NCBI RefSeq assembly: GCF_046736075.1
Contig: NZ_CP177163.1
Coordinates: 3,720,001 to 3,784,000 of the forward strand
Length of the DNA: 64,000 nucleotides
DNA from: Stenotrophomonas sp046736075
GTDB taxonomy: Bacteria; Pseudomonadota; Gammaproteobacteria; Xanthomonadales; Xanthomonadaceae
Direction of reading: 5' to 3'
Part shown: one piece after another, positions 17,370 to 26,168 of the stretch
How positions within the stretch are numbered: the stretch's first letter is position 1
How the letters are laid out: every line of letters begins with the position of its first letter
Notes under the pieces: generated by a model
The model's database searches: none
Told to the model about the DNA's origin: nothing
Seen by the model: the letters and a program-made list of their open reading frames with translations, nothing else
Made by a program: the position numbers and the translations under genes

Positions 17370-18248
17370 TCAGGCCAGACCGGCCTGCTTCATCACTTCG
17401 GCCGCGTAGTCTTCCACGACCTTCTCGATGCCTTCGCCAACGGCCAGGCGCTTGAAGCCGATCACGTCGCCGCCAGCGGCCTTCAGGACCTGCTCGACCG
17501 ACTGGTTGGTGTCCAGCACGTACGGCTGGCCGTACAGGGTCACTTCGTTGACGATCTTGGCGATCTTGCCGCTGATGATCTTTTCCAGGATGTCGGCCGG
17601 CTTGGACTTGTCCTTGTCGGACATCTTGGCCAGTTCGATTTCCTTTTCCTTCGCCACGAAGTCGGCCGGCACATCGGCAGCCTTGTTGTGCGGCGGGTTC
17701 ATGGCAGCCACGTGCATGGCCAGGCCACGGGCCAGGTCGGCGTCGCCGCCGGCCAGTTCAACCAGCACGCCGATGCGGCCGCCGTGCACGTAGGCAGCGA
17801 CGTTGTTGGTCGATTCCAGACGCACGATGCGACGCACATCGACCTTCTCGCCGACCTTGGCGATGACGGCGGCGCGGGCTTCTTCGACGGTCTCGCCGGT
17901 CGGCAGCTTGGCGGCCTTCAGCGCGTCGATGTCGGCAGCGCCCGAGCTCAGGGCGGTGGCGGCAACGGCCTTGGTGAAGTCCAGGAAGTTGCTGTCCTTG
18001 GCGACGAAGTCGGTTTCGGAGTTGACTTCGACCAGCACGGCCTTGTTGCCGTCCTGGGCGGCCACGATGATGCCTTCGGCAGCAACGCGGTCAGCCTTCT
18101 TGTCGGCCTTGGCCAGGCCCGACTTGCGCAGCCATTCGGCAGAGGCGTCGATGTCGCCGCCATTTTCGGTGAGTGCCTTCTTGCACTCCATCATGCCGGC
18201 GCCGGTGCGCTCGCGCAGTTCCTTGACCAGGGAAGCAGTGATTTCCAC
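17370..18248 (-). CDS. tsf: Translation elongation factor Ts
   Basis: EF-Ts recycles EF-Tu by exchanging GDP for GTP. The 292-residue protein has the N-terminal UBA-like domain with RERTGAGMMECKKAL and the core motif ETDFVAKDSNF. The start codon is GTG at 18246-18248, with GAGGAAA just upstream. It follows rpsB in the usual ribosomal operon. Confidence 0.97.
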   Translation of the reverse strand: MEITASLVKELRERTGAGMMECKKALTENGGDIDASAEWLRKSGLAKADKKADRVAAEGIIVAAQDGNKAVLVEVNSETDFVAKDSNFLDFTKAVAATALSSGAADIDALKAAKLPTGETVEEARAAVIAKVGEKVDVRRIVRLESTNNVAAYVHGGRIGVLVELAGGDADLARGLAMHVAAMNPPHNKAADVPADFVAKEKEIELAKMSDKDKSKPADILEKIISGKIAKIVNEVTLYGQPYVLDTNQSVEQVLKAAGGDVIGFKRLAVGEGIEKVVEDYAAEVMKQAGLA

Positions 18249-18374
18249 GGGATTTCCTCACGAAAGAAAGGGGTTGGGCCGGCATGGTGGCCGGCCCGTG
18301 TGACAGTGTCCTGTCGTCGCGCCGTCGGCAGCGGACAGGATCGGTGGGCGCGTGGCGCCCACCAGAGGCCTGGA

Positions 18375-19181
18375 TCAGGCCTGGGCTTCGCCCTTGTCGG
18401 CAGCAGCCTTCTTGGCCGGTGCGCGGCGAGCCGGCTTGCCTTCTTCGGCGGCCGGGGCTTCGGCGAACTCTTCTTCACGGACGGTGGCAGCGTGCGGAGC
18501 AGCAGCCTTGCCTTCCAGCACGGCGTCGGCAGCGGCGCGGGCGTACAGCTGCACAGCGCGGATGGCGTCGTCGTTGCCCGGGATCGCGTAGTCGACCAGT
18601 TCCGGGTTGTAGTTGGTGTCGACGACAGCGATCACCGGGATGCCGAGCTTCTTGGCTTCCTTGATGGCGATGTCTTCGTGGCCGATGTCGATGACGAAGA
18701 TCGCGTCCGGCAGACGGTTCATGTCCTTGATGCCGCCCAGCGAGGCTTCCAGCTTGTCACGCTCGCGACGCAGGCCCAGCACTTCGTGCTTGACCAGCTT
18801 GTCGAAGCTGCCGTCGGTTTCGCCGGCTTCCAGTTCCTTCAGGCGGGCAACCGACTGCTTGACGGTACGGAAGTTGGTCAGGGTGCCGCCCAGCCAACGC
18901 TGGTTCATGAACGGCATGCCGCAACGCTCGGCTTCTTCGCGGATCGATTCGCGGGCGCTGCGCTTGGTGCCCAGGAACAGGATGGTGCCGCGCTTCTGGG
19001 CAACGCTGGAAATGAAGTTCATCGCGTCATTGAAGAGCGGAACGGTCTTTTCCAGGTTGATGATGTGGATCTTGCCGCGGGCGCCGAAGATGTACTGGCC
19101 CATCTTGGGGTTCCAGTAACGGGTCTGGTGGCCGAAGTGGACGCCGGCTTCCAGCATCTGACGCATGGTGACCTGGGGCAT
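18375..19181 (-). CDS. rpsB: 30S ribosomal protein S2
   Basis: S2 of the small ribosomal subunit. The start MPQVTMRQMLEAGVHFGHQT is characteristic. The protein has 268 residues, somewhat longer than the 241 of E. coli, because of an Ala/Lys/Glu-rich C-terminal tail (about the last 40 residues, ending KAAADKGEAQA). It begins the rpsB-tsf operon behind a leader of about 200 nt. Confidence 0.97.
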   Translation of the reverse strand: MPQVTMRQMLEAGVHFGHQTRYWNPKMGQYIFGARGKIHIINLEKTVPLFNDAMNFISSVAQKRGTILFLGTKRSARESIREEAERCGMPFMNQRWLGGTLTNFRTVKQSVARLKELEAGETDGSFDKLVKHEVLGLRRERDKLEASLGGIKDMNRLPDAIFVIDIGHEDIAIKEAKKLGIPVIAVVDTNYNPELVDYAIPGNDDAIRAVQLYARAAADAVLEGKAAAPHAATVREEEFAEAPAAEEGKPARRAPAKKAAADKGEAQA

Positions 19182-19391
19182 TGCAATACTCCTGAGTGGG
19201 AACCGGCCGCCACGGGTAATAGTTGGGCGGTCCGCCGTGAGGCGGGTGGTTCCGGGGTTGGGCTTCCCGGTCGTCTCCGTGGCCGAACTCCTTGCGGAGC
19301 ACCCCGGCACGGATGGGGACGACAGGTGTGGATTCACCGGTGACGTCCGGTGTGGACGGTTTTCACGCGAAGAGCGCGGGAAATCCCGTCG

Positions 19392-19421
19392 ATTATAGCC
19401 CGGCTGCGGTGGCCGGCGCAA
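19392..19421 (-). promoter_or_regulatory. Sigma-70 promoter of rpsB-tsf
   Basis: Read on the minus strand there is TTGCGC (19416-19421), an 18-base spacer and a perfect TATAAT (19392-19397). Transcription would begin near 19385, leaving a leader of about 204 nt before rpsB. S2 leaders are often autoregulated, but I could not recognise the fold here. The promoter overlaps the last codons of the upstream fimbrial chaperone gene. Confidence 0.75.
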
Positions 19422-20130
19422 TTGGCGGGGTGGCCGGGGCCAGATCGGCCTCGCCGGCATCGTCCAGGCGGGCCCGGAAATGGCCGCCGCGGTAGCCGTC
19501 CGCCCGCACGGGCAGGGGCCACTGGCGCGCGTGGCCAGGCAGGACATAGCCGGCCAGGCCGGCGATCAGCAGGTGGCGCTGGCCGCGTGGATCGACGAAG
19601 GCGAGGTCGGCCAGGCGGACGTGGCGGCCGCCGCCATTGTAAAGGTGCAGCGCCGGTGCGGGCTGTTCCCCGCCCAGCGCCACGGTCAGTGCCGGCGGGC
19701 GGTCCAAGGGGCCCACGGGCGCAAGGAACACCGGCAGCGAAACCTGCAGGGGCGGGCTGTCCGGGCCGGCACGGAGCAGCAGGCGGTAGCCGCGCTCCTG
19801 TGTCACCGGGGCGCTGTCCAGGCGCACCACGCGCACCCGCTGCCGCGCTCCAGGCGCGATGTCCAGCAGGGGTGGGCTCAGGGCCACGTCGTCGGCCGGA
19901 GTGAGCACCTCCTGGTCGGGCGTCTGTTCCCAGCGATACAGCCGTGCCTGGCCGTGCCATGCGATCGGGTGGGTGTTGTGCAGCCAGAGTTCGCCGTGGG
20001 CGCTGCCGGCGGGAAGGGTCAGCCGCAACGGCGAGACCTCCAGCGCCTGCCCGGCGGCGGTGCCGGGCAACAGCGCCGACAGTGCCAGCAGCGCCGCCTG
20101 CACGGTCAGAAGATGAACGTGGGCGGCCAT
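19393..20130 (-). CDS. Second periplasmic fimbrial chaperone of the Csu-like locus
   Basis: This is a PapD-type chaperone that would hold fimbrial subunits in the periplasm before export by the usher. The 245-residue protein has a signal peptide (MAAHVHLLTVQAALLALSAL), then beta-strands LEVSPLRLTLPAGSAHGELWLHN, an SPP motif and RQRVRVVRL, and the typical G1-region RGYRLLLRA. It is clearly diverged from the first chaperone at 23842-24600. It is the last gene of the cluster, overlapping the preceding 93-residue gene by 25 bp. Its 3' end carries the rpsB promoter. Confidence 0.82.
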   Translation of the reverse strand: MAAHVHLLTVQAALLALSALLPGTAAGQALEVSPLRLTLPAGSAHGELWLHNTHPIAWHGQARLYRWEQTPDQEVLTPADDVALSPPLLDIAPGARQRVRVVRLDSAPVTQERGYRLLLRAGPDSPPLQVSLPVFLAPVGPLDRPPALTVALGGEQPAPALHLYNGGGRHVRLADLAFVDPRGQRHLLIAGLAGYVLPGHARQWPLPVRADGYRGGHFRARLDDAGEADLAPATPPIAPATAAGL

Positions 20131-20387
20131 GCGCGATCCGGTCCGGGCGGGGCGGTCTCATCGCGCGGGGCCAGGGCCTGTACCTGGGCCGGCGGCGGGG
20201 TGCCGTCGCTGCTGCGCTGGTGGGCGGCCGGGCAGGCATCGGCCGGGGCGCCGGACGGCAGGCGGCAGGCATCGACCACCCGCAGGGTGATCCGCAGGGG
20301 CGTATCGGGGGCGCAGAACGCAGTAGGAGCGGCGAGGCTGGCGATCAGGCTCAACGCCAGCAGGGGGGCGGAACGGCGGCGGGTCAT
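20106..20387 (-). CDS. Small secreted protein of the fimbrial locus, unknown function
   Basis: The 93-residue product starts MTRRRSAPLLALSLIASL, a good signal peptide with a likely cut after AFCA. The mature part begins PDTPLRITLRVVDACRLPSG, which resembles the first strand and cysteine of a fimbrial subunit, and then becomes Pro/Ala-rich and ends in PPTFIF. It is too short for a full subunit domain. It lies between the tip-type subunit and the second chaperone and overlaps the latter. I do not recognise a family. It could be a truncated subunit, a stop or anchor subunit, or a chaperone partner. Confidence 0.6.
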   Translation of the reverse strand: MTRRRSAPLLALSLIASLAAPTAFCAPDTPLRITLRVVDACRLPSGAPADACPAAHQRSSDGTPPPAQVQALAPRDETAPPGPDRAWPPTFIF

Positions 20388-20457
20388 CCACGTCGACAGC
20401 AGGAAGGGCGACGGGGTTATCGGCGCCGCGCCGCCGCGCTTGAGTGGCGCTGCCAGC

Positions 20458-21495
20458 CTAGAACGTGATGGTGACCTGGACGCGGTCGTTGTAGCTGCCT
20501 TCGGCCACCGCGCCAACGGTGGCCGGTGCGCGGCCGTAGACGGTGATCGGCTGCGCGCTGCCGGTGCCGGTCTGGGCGAGGGTGTCCACGTTCTGCGTGT
20601 TGCCCCAGCGCAGGGTGCGCGCGCTGTCGAGGTACAGCTCATAGGGGATGGTGTAGGCGGCATTGGAGACATGCCGCATCCGCCGCACGCTGGTGCCGCC
20701 GGCATACAGGCCGTTGTCCAGCGCGACCGTGAACGGCGTGCGCTTCAGGCAGGTGGTGGTGATGGTGGAGGTCTGGTCGATGGGGGTGGCAATGCTGCCG
20801 GCGCGGCTGCCGAAGTCCATGTCGGTGGCGACCGTGGCGCTGCACTGCGCCAGCACGTTGGCGGTGACGGTGAACGGGAAGGCGTTGGTGGCGGTCTTGT
20901 GCCCGGTGGTGCCGGCGGTGCAGCTCGCCGGTGTGGTCGAGCCGCCCAGGAGGACTTCGTTGTAGGCGTATTCCAGGGTGACCGCGCTGCCGGAGAAACT
21001 GCTGGTGTAGCTGCCGAAGGCCAGGGCCTGGTTGGCCGGGATCCGGCCGTAGAGGGTCAGCGTGACTTCGCCATTGCCGCCAAGGACGGGCACCGGGTAC
21101 TTCAGGTCCACCACCTGCGCGGGGGGCGTTCCGCCCGGCAGCAGTCCCCACGGGATGGTGCGCGCGGCATCGGTGTACAGCTGGAATGCCATGCTGTCGC
21201 CGAAGGTGTTGGTGATGCCGCGGAACGGGGACAGGGTGGTGCCCGTGCTGCCGGTTCCAATGCCCACGCAGACCCGTACCGAGGCGTCGGCGAGCAGCGA
21301 CAGGCCCACGGTGCTGCACTGGATCTTGAACGAGACCATCACATTGGTCGGGGCCGCTGCGCCATCGGTGATGGTGCCGAAGGCGAGCGTGCCGGGCGCT
21401 GTCGCGGTGCAGGTGGTGGCAGCCTGCGCCGGTGCCAGCCACAGGCAGGCCAGCAGCGCCGCCAGCTGCAGCCTGCTGCGCCAGGTGCCGTTCAT
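20458..21495 (-). CDS. Two-domain spore coat U (SCPU) fimbrial subunit, tip adhesin type
   Basis: The 345-residue precursor has a signal peptide ending APAQA and two successive SCPU domains (residues about 26-185 and 190-345). Each has the cysteine pair and the closing pattern YGRIPA...GSYTSS and YGRAPA...GSYNDRVQVTITF. In Csu-type archaic pili the two-domain subunit (CsuE) sits at the tip and binds surfaces. The start overlaps the usher stop by four bases. Confidence 0.85.
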   Translation of the reverse strand: MNGTWRSRLQLAALLACLWLAPAQAATTCTATAPGTLAFGTITDGAAAPTNVMVSFKIQCSTVGLSLLADASVRVCVGIGTGSTGTTLSPFRGITNTFGDSMAFQLYTDAARTIPWGLLPGGTPPAQVVDLKYPVPVLGGNGEVTLTLYGRIPANQALAFGSYTSSFSGSAVTLEYAYNEVLLGGSTTPASCTAGTTGHKTATNAFPFTVTANVLAQCSATVATDMDFGSRAGSIATPIDQTSTITTTCLKRTPFTVALDNGLYAGGTSVRRMRHVSNAAYTIPYELYLDSARTLRWGNTQNVDTLAQTGTGSAQPITVYGRAPATVGAVAEGSYNDRVQVTITF

Positions 21496-23891
21496 GGCAG
21501 CACCGGCTGGCAGGACAGCGGGCCGATGCGCAGTGGCGTTCCGTCGGCCGTGCCGACCACCGCGACCTCCACATCGCAGCGGCCGGTTTCGGTTTCCACG
21601 CGCAGCCGGCTCTGTGCGGGCAGGTCCTCGAGGTAGGCCTCGCCGTCGTAACCGACGGTGGTCTGGCGGCCATCGGGCAGGTGCACGCGGCTGCCGGGAG
21701 GCAGCGCTGCGCCCTGCGGATCGTGCAGTATCACGGTGGCCTGGCGGGTCCGCCGCAGCCCGAACGCAACGCCCAGCCCGGCGTTCTGGCGCGGGGTCAC
21801 CCAGGTATCGACCCGGTCCGCGCGCATCTCGGCCGGCAGGTCCAGCGTGTCGATGGACAGGCGGTTGCGCTGCCAGGACAGCAGCGGGGTGACCAGCAGC
21901 AGCCCGTTGGCGTCGGTCACCCCGATCAGGCGGTTCTCCAGCCGCACCGGGATGCCGCCGAACCCATTGGTGGACACCACCGCGAATGCGTCGGGGACCT
22001 CGCGTGCGGCGAACGCATGGCCGCCCATCCAGACCAGGCTGCCGGCCGCGCTGGCATAGGCGTAGGTGGCATCACCTTGGCGCGATGCGCCCAGCGCGTA
22101 GCGGCCCACCCGGTTCAGCCAGCCCAGTTCGGCCAGGCCGCCTGCGCCGCCGTCGCCGTCGCGCGCCTGCAGCCGCCAGCCGAATCCGCCCTGGCTGCCG
22201 TCGCCCGGCACCGGCTGGGAGACATCCACGGCATACAGGCTGCGCTCGCCGTTGCGCTGGGCCGAGACGCTGCTCTGGCGGTTGCGGCCCAGGCTGGCCG
22301 ACACCGACAGGTAAACGCTCCGGTCGTCGCGGTCGGACAGGTCCTGGTTGAACGAGAGGTAGGCCGACCAGCGCTCGGAGAAGGTCTTGTTCCAGAACAG
22401 GCTGGCGTAGCGGTTGTCGTCGCCGTCGGGATACGACAGGCGCAGGTAGCTGGCGCTGATCGCCCCGGCGCGTCCCAGGGTCAGGCCCAGGGTGAGCTGG
22501 TCGGTGACATCGGGGGGCAGGGCATCCTGCAGTGCGCCCAGGTCGCGGTAGTCGCCGTGGGTACGGCGGGTGGCGGCATTGAGGTTGAAGCGCCGGTTGT
22601 TCCAGCTGTAGCCCAGCGCCCATTGGCCGCCTTCGCGCCCGTCCGCGCGGCTGCGGGCATAGGCCGCGTTGAACACGCCGCCGGCGCCGAGCAGCCACCA
22701 GCCGCCGGCCCCGGCGTTGGCCACGCCGCCACCGCCTTCGGCATGGGCCTCGGCGGTGAAGCGGTTGCTGACGCCGTGGCGCCAGGTGCCGCTGGCCAGC
22801 ACCGGGGTGTCGTAGTCGAAAGAGCGGATGCCGTACGCGCGGCGCATCCGGCCCACGCCGAACGACCAGTCGGTGAGGCCCCGGGCGAGCAGTTGCTGGG
22901 CGCCGTAAAACGCGAAGTCCACGGTCTGCATGCGCCCGTAGGCGTCGGTGATCACCACCTGGGCGTTGCCTGCGCCGCTGATGCCGGGCTGGGCGGCGAG
23001 CTGGAACGGTCCCACGGGCACGTCGCCGTTGTACTGACGCAGCCCATCCACGTACAGCTCCACGCTGGATGGCACCACCGCCTCGCCAAGGAAGGTGGGG
23101 GTGGGCGTCAGGACGCGATACGGCTGCAGCCCGTAGTTGCGGCCGATCTGCACGCCGCCCATGCGCACCGGGCGACTCCAGTCGACGAAGCCGCTGAAGA
23201 AGTCGCCGACGGTGAGCGTGGTGGCGCTGTCGGGGAAATCCAGTTCCCAGCGGCTGTCCAGGCGGACGCTTTCACCGCGCCAGTCGCCGCTGCGGCCGTC
23301 CTGGTAGGTGCGCAGCAGCTGGGTGCTTTCCAGCACGCCACGGCCCAGTCCGAAGATGCGCCATTGCGTGGTGAGCGCCAGGTTGCCCGCGTTCTGGTTG
23401 TGGCTGGCATACACGTCGTAATTGAGCAGGGCGCCCGGTGACGCGCTGGCCACCGGTGTGGGCTCGGCCGCGCGTTCCAGCAGGCTGGTGGGCAGGGTCA
23501 ACTGCGACAGCGGCGCGTCCAGTGCCAGGGTCTGCAGCGCGGCGTCGTAGCGCACCACGACGCCGCTCAGCGCATCCAGCGGCAGCGGGGCGTCGCCACG
23601 CACACTGAAACCGAGCTGGCGCAGGGTGGCGGCCGGGGCCATCAGGCGGCCGGCGTCCAGCGAGAACGGCAGCAGGCCGCGCGGACTGCGGTTCAAGGTG
23701 ACGTCCAGGTACAGCGTCTGCGCCGCCGTCAACGGGGTGGGGGGCGGCAGCAGGGCTTCGCCCGACGCGCCGATGTCGGCCTCCGCCGCGCTCGCGGCCG
23801 AGGGCAACAGGCTTGCAGCCAGCGCCATCCGCACGCAGGCCTCAGCGAGACGGTGGCGCAAGGGGGAGCGGGGTCTGGGCCTGCTCGCCAT
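21492..23891 (-). CDS. Fimbrial outer membrane usher (Csu/CupE type)
   Basis: The usher forms the outer membrane pore through which chaperone-bound subunits are assembled. The 799-residue protein has a signal sequence ending PSAASA, an N-terminal chaperone-binding domain with LYLDVTLNRSPRGLLPFSL, the barrel with YNGDVPVGPFQL and DAYGRMQTVDFAFYGAQQLLARGLTDWSFGVG, and a C-terminal domain ending in cysteine-containing GRCDVEVAV. The first ATG (23891) overlaps the chaperone by 50 bp. An ATG at 23828 (MALAASLLPSA) would start directly at the signal core and is an equally good start. Confidence 0.9.
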   Translation of the reverse strand: MASRPRPRSPLRHRLAEACVRMALAASLLPSAASAAEADIGASGEALLPPPTPLTAAQTLYLDVTLNRSPRGLLPFSLDAGRLMAPAATLRQLGFSVRGDAPLPLDALSGVVVRYDAALQTLALDAPLSQLTLPTSLLERAAEPTPVASASPGALLNYDVYASHNQNAGNLALTTQWRIFGLGRGVLESTQLLRTYQDGRSGDWRGESVRLDSRWELDFPDSATTLTVGDFFSGFVDWSRPVRMGGVQIGRNYGLQPYRVLTPTPTFLGEAVVPSSVELYVDGLRQYNGDVPVGPFQLAAQPGISGAGNAQVVITDAYGRMQTVDFAFYGAQQLLARGLTDWSFGVGRMRRAYGIRSFDYDTPVLASGTWRHGVSNRFTAEAHAEGGGGVANAGAGGWWLLGAGGVFNAAYARSRADGREGGQWALGYSWNNRRFNLNAATRRTHGDYRDLGALQDALPPDVTDQLTLGLTLGRAGAISASYLRLSYPDGDDNRYASLFWNKTFSERWSAYLSFNQDLSDRDDRSVYLSVSASLGRNRQSSVSAQRNGERSLYAVDVSQPVPGDGSQGGFGWRLQARDGDGGAGGLAELGWLNRVGRYALGASRQGDATYAYASAAGSLVWMGGHAFAAREVPDAFAVVSTNGFGGIPVRLENRLIGVTDANGLLLVTPLLSWQRNRLSIDTLDLPAEMRADRVDTWVTPRQNAGLGVAFGLRRTRQATVILHDPQGAALPPGSRVHLPDGRQTTVGYDGEAYLEDLPAQSRLRVETETGRCDVEVAVVGTADGTPLRIGPLSCQPVLP

Positions 23892-24600
23892 TGATCTTCG
23901 CCGAAAGCGTGCCGCCCGCCATCCGGGCTGCGGTGATCTCCAGGGGCCAGCGCATGGTCTGGCCGCTCAGCACGTACCCGAGCAGGCCCGGCTGCACGAT
24001 CTGCGGCCGGGCGGGGTCGCCCAGGGCGAGGTCGGCGATCTGGGCATAGCTGTTGCCACGGTTGTGCACCTGCAAGCCGATGCGCCCCTGCCCGAGGTCG
24101 ACCACGCTGGCCTCCAGGTCCGGGGCCGGTGGTTGTCCGTCGGCGGGCTGCACGAAGACCGGAAGCGAATAGCGCAGCACGAACTGCATGCCGCGGCGGG
24201 CCGGGTCCAGCGTGGGCACCTCGTCGACGATCACCCGGTAGGCCAGCTGTGTGGCGGGGGCCTCCGGCTGCGCGCGGACCACCCGGATCAGCTGCTGCTG
24301 GCCGGCGGCCAGCGACTGCATCGGCGGGCTTACCGCCAGCTCCGTGGTGGGTTCGAGCGCGTCCTTGCCGTCGCGCTGGGTCCAGCGGAACACCCGTGCC
24401 TGTACCTCCACCGGCGCGGTGCCGCTGTTGCTCACCCACAAGGCATCCGCATTCTGGCGCGGCGTGAGCTGCAGCGAGGTCGGCGCCACCTGCAGGCTCG
24501 CAGCCTGGGCTGCGCCGGCGATGCCCAGCCACAGCCAGGGCAACGCCCGCCATGCCGACGCCGCGGGTCGCCGTGGGCGGCCCCGTCCGAATGTCAGCAT
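23842..24600 (-). CDS. First periplasmic fimbrial chaperone
   Basis: The 252-residue PapD-like chaperone has a basic N-terminus, a hydrophobic signal segment ending AAQA, SLQVAPTSLQLTPRQNADALWVSNSG, SPPMQSLAAGQQQLIRVVR and AYRVIVDEVP. TGAGG lies a few bases before the ATG. It follows the major subunit by 7 bp and precedes the usher, the usual order of archaic chaperone-usher loci. Confidence 0.88.
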   Translation of the reverse strand: MLTFGRGRPRRPAASAWRALPWLWLGIAGAAQAASLQVAPTSLQLTPRQNADALWVSNSGTAPVEVQARVFRWTQRDGKDALEPTTELAVSPPMQSLAAGQQQLIRVVRAQPEAPATQLAYRVIVDEVPTLDPARRGMQFVLRYSLPVFVQPADGQPPAPDLEASVVDLGQGRIGLQVHNRGNSYAQIADLALGDPARPQIVQPGLLGYVLSGQTMRWPLEITAARMAGGTLSAKINGEQAQTPLPLAPPSR

Positions 24601-24607
24601 GGCAACC

Positions 24608-25132
24608 TCAGTAGGAAATGGTGGCGGTGACGGTGTCCTGGTAGCTACCGGTGGCGGCGTTGTTGACGCTGGGATTGGCGACCTGGCCGTACACGTTGTA
24701 GGCCAGCGGCAGCCCCGTGCCGGTGCCGGCCACGGTGTTGGTCCCCGCGGTGGCGCCCCATACGGTGTTGTGGCCGGCGTCCTGGTACAGCTGGTAGCCG
24801 ACGAAATTGTTGGTGGTCACCGCCGCATTGGTGTTTTTCATGCGCCGGGTGGTGACGTCATTGGCCGTCCCTGCGTTGGAGCCGGCATTGAGCGCGATGG
24901 TGTACGGGGTCAGTGCCGAGCACTGGGCGGTGATCGTGCCCTGGGCATTGGACGGGCTGGTGGCGGTGGACAGCGCACTGCCGAAATCCACGTCCGTGGC
25001 GGCTGCCGCGGTGATCGTGCAGGCCTTGGTAATGATGATTTTGACGTTGAAGGTGGTCGTGTCGGCCGCCAGGGCGGAGCTGGACAGGGCGGCCAGGCCG
25101 ACGCCGAAAAGCAGGGGACGCAGGGATCGCAT
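24608..25132 (-). CDS. SCPU-domain major fimbrial subunit
   Basis: The 174-residue precursor (MRSLRPLLFGVGLAALSSSALA) is a single spore coat protein U domain with DTTTFNVKIIITKACTI at the donor-strand end, LTPYTIALNAG, and the closing YNVYGQVAN...GSYQDTVTATISY. It resembles CsuA/B. I chose the second of two near ATGs because AAGGAG then sits seven bases upstream; the first ATG (25138) would leave almost no spacing. It opens the fimbrial operon. Confidence 0.88.
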   Translation of the reverse strand: MRSLRPLLFGVGLAALSSSALAADTTTFNVKIIITKACTITAAAATDVDFGSALSTATSPSNAQGTITAQCSALTPYTIALNAGSNAGTANDVTTRRMKNTNAAVTTNNFVGYQLYQDAGHNTVWGATAGTNTVAGTGTGLPLAYNVYGQVANPSVNNAATGSYQDTVTATISY

Positions 25133-25379
25133 GGGCATTCTCCTTGGACGGGGGTCCTGGATGTTCAGGTCGATGCTGACGTACTGCAGGCAACGGGCGC
25201 CGGGCTGGCGCTACCCTGCTTATAGGAGCGGGGTTGTCGGGGGGGCGTGAGGAAATCTGGCCGGATTTGGCGTTTTTTACGTTCACATGGCGCGCGGCGA
25301 GGCCGGGTCCCCGGTCAGCCAGCCGAACCTGGGCTGTCAGCGTTCCAGCCGGCCCCGTTCAGTCTGGCTCCGGATCGGC

Positions 25380-25392
25380 GATAATGGTCGCC
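25380..25392 (+). promoter_or_regulatory. Likely -10 element of map, implying a leaderless mRNA
   Basis: GATAAT occupies 25380-25385, and the map ATG follows at 25393. Transcription would then start at or next to the start codon. The -35 region (near 25357) is poor. No convincing ribosome binding site precedes the ATG, which agrees with a leaderless transcript. Confidence 0.45.
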
Positions 25393-26166
25393 ATGAGCGT
25401 GAATCTGAAAACCCCCCAGGAAATCGAACTGATGCGCATCGCCGGCCGTCTGGCCAGCGAGGTGCTCGACATCGTCACCCCGCACGTCAAGCCGGGCGTG
25501 ACGACCGAAGAGCTGGACCGCATCTGCCACGACCACATCATCAACGTGCAGAAGGCCACGCCGGCCAACGTCGGCTACCGGGGCTTCCCGAAGACCGTCT
25601 GCACGTCGGTGAACAACGTCATCTGCCACGGCATTCCCAGCGAAGCCAAGGTCCTCAAGGACGGCGACATCGTCAACATCGACGTCACCGTGATCAAGGA
25701 TGGCTGGCACGGCGACACCAGCCGCATGTACTACGTCGGCACCCCGTCGGTGATGGCCAAGCGCCTGGTCGACACGACGTATGAAGCGATGTGGCGCGGC
25801 ATCCGCGCGGTCAAGCCGGGCGCGACGCTGGGCGATATCGGCCATGCGATCCAGAGCTATGCCGAAGCCGAGCGCTTCAGCGTGGTGCGCGAGTACTGCG
25901 GCCACGGCATCGGCAAGATCTACCACGACGAACCGCAGGTGATGCACTACGGGCGCCCGGGCCAGGGACTGGTGCTGCAGCCGGGCATGACCTTCACCAT
26001 CGAGCCGATGATCAACGAAGGCACCCGCTACAACAAAGTGCTGCCGGATGGCTGGACCGTGGTGACCAAGGACCGCAAGCTGTCGGCGCAGTGGGAGCAC
26101 ATGATCGCGGTCACCGAGACCGGCGTGGACGTGCTGACCCTCTCGCCCGGCGAATCGCAGGTCTGA
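25393..26166 (+). CDS. map: Type I methionine aminopeptidase
   Basis: Map removes the starting methionine from new proteins. The 257-residue protein is a pita-bread-fold metallopeptidase with the metal ligands visible in VNIDVTVIKDGWHGDTSRMY, CGHGIGKIYHDEP, FTIEPMIN and QWEHMIAVTETG. The start MSVNLKTPQEIELMR is the family norm. It is divergent from the fimbrial operon and begins the map-glnD-dapD group. Confidence 0.97.
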   Translation: MSVNLKTPQEIELMRIAGRLASEVLDIVTPHVKPGVTTEELDRICHDHIINVQKATPANVGYRGFPKTVCTSVNNVICHGIPSEAKVLKDGDIVNIDVTVIKDGWHGDTSRMYYVGTPSVMAKRLVDTTYEAMWRGIRAVKPGATLGDIGHAIQSYAEAERFSVVREYCGHGIGKIYHDEPQVMHYGRPGQGLVLQPGMTFTIEPMINEGTRYNKVLPDGWTVVTKDRKLSAQWEHMIAVTETGVDVLTLSPGESQV

Positions 26167-26168
26167 GC

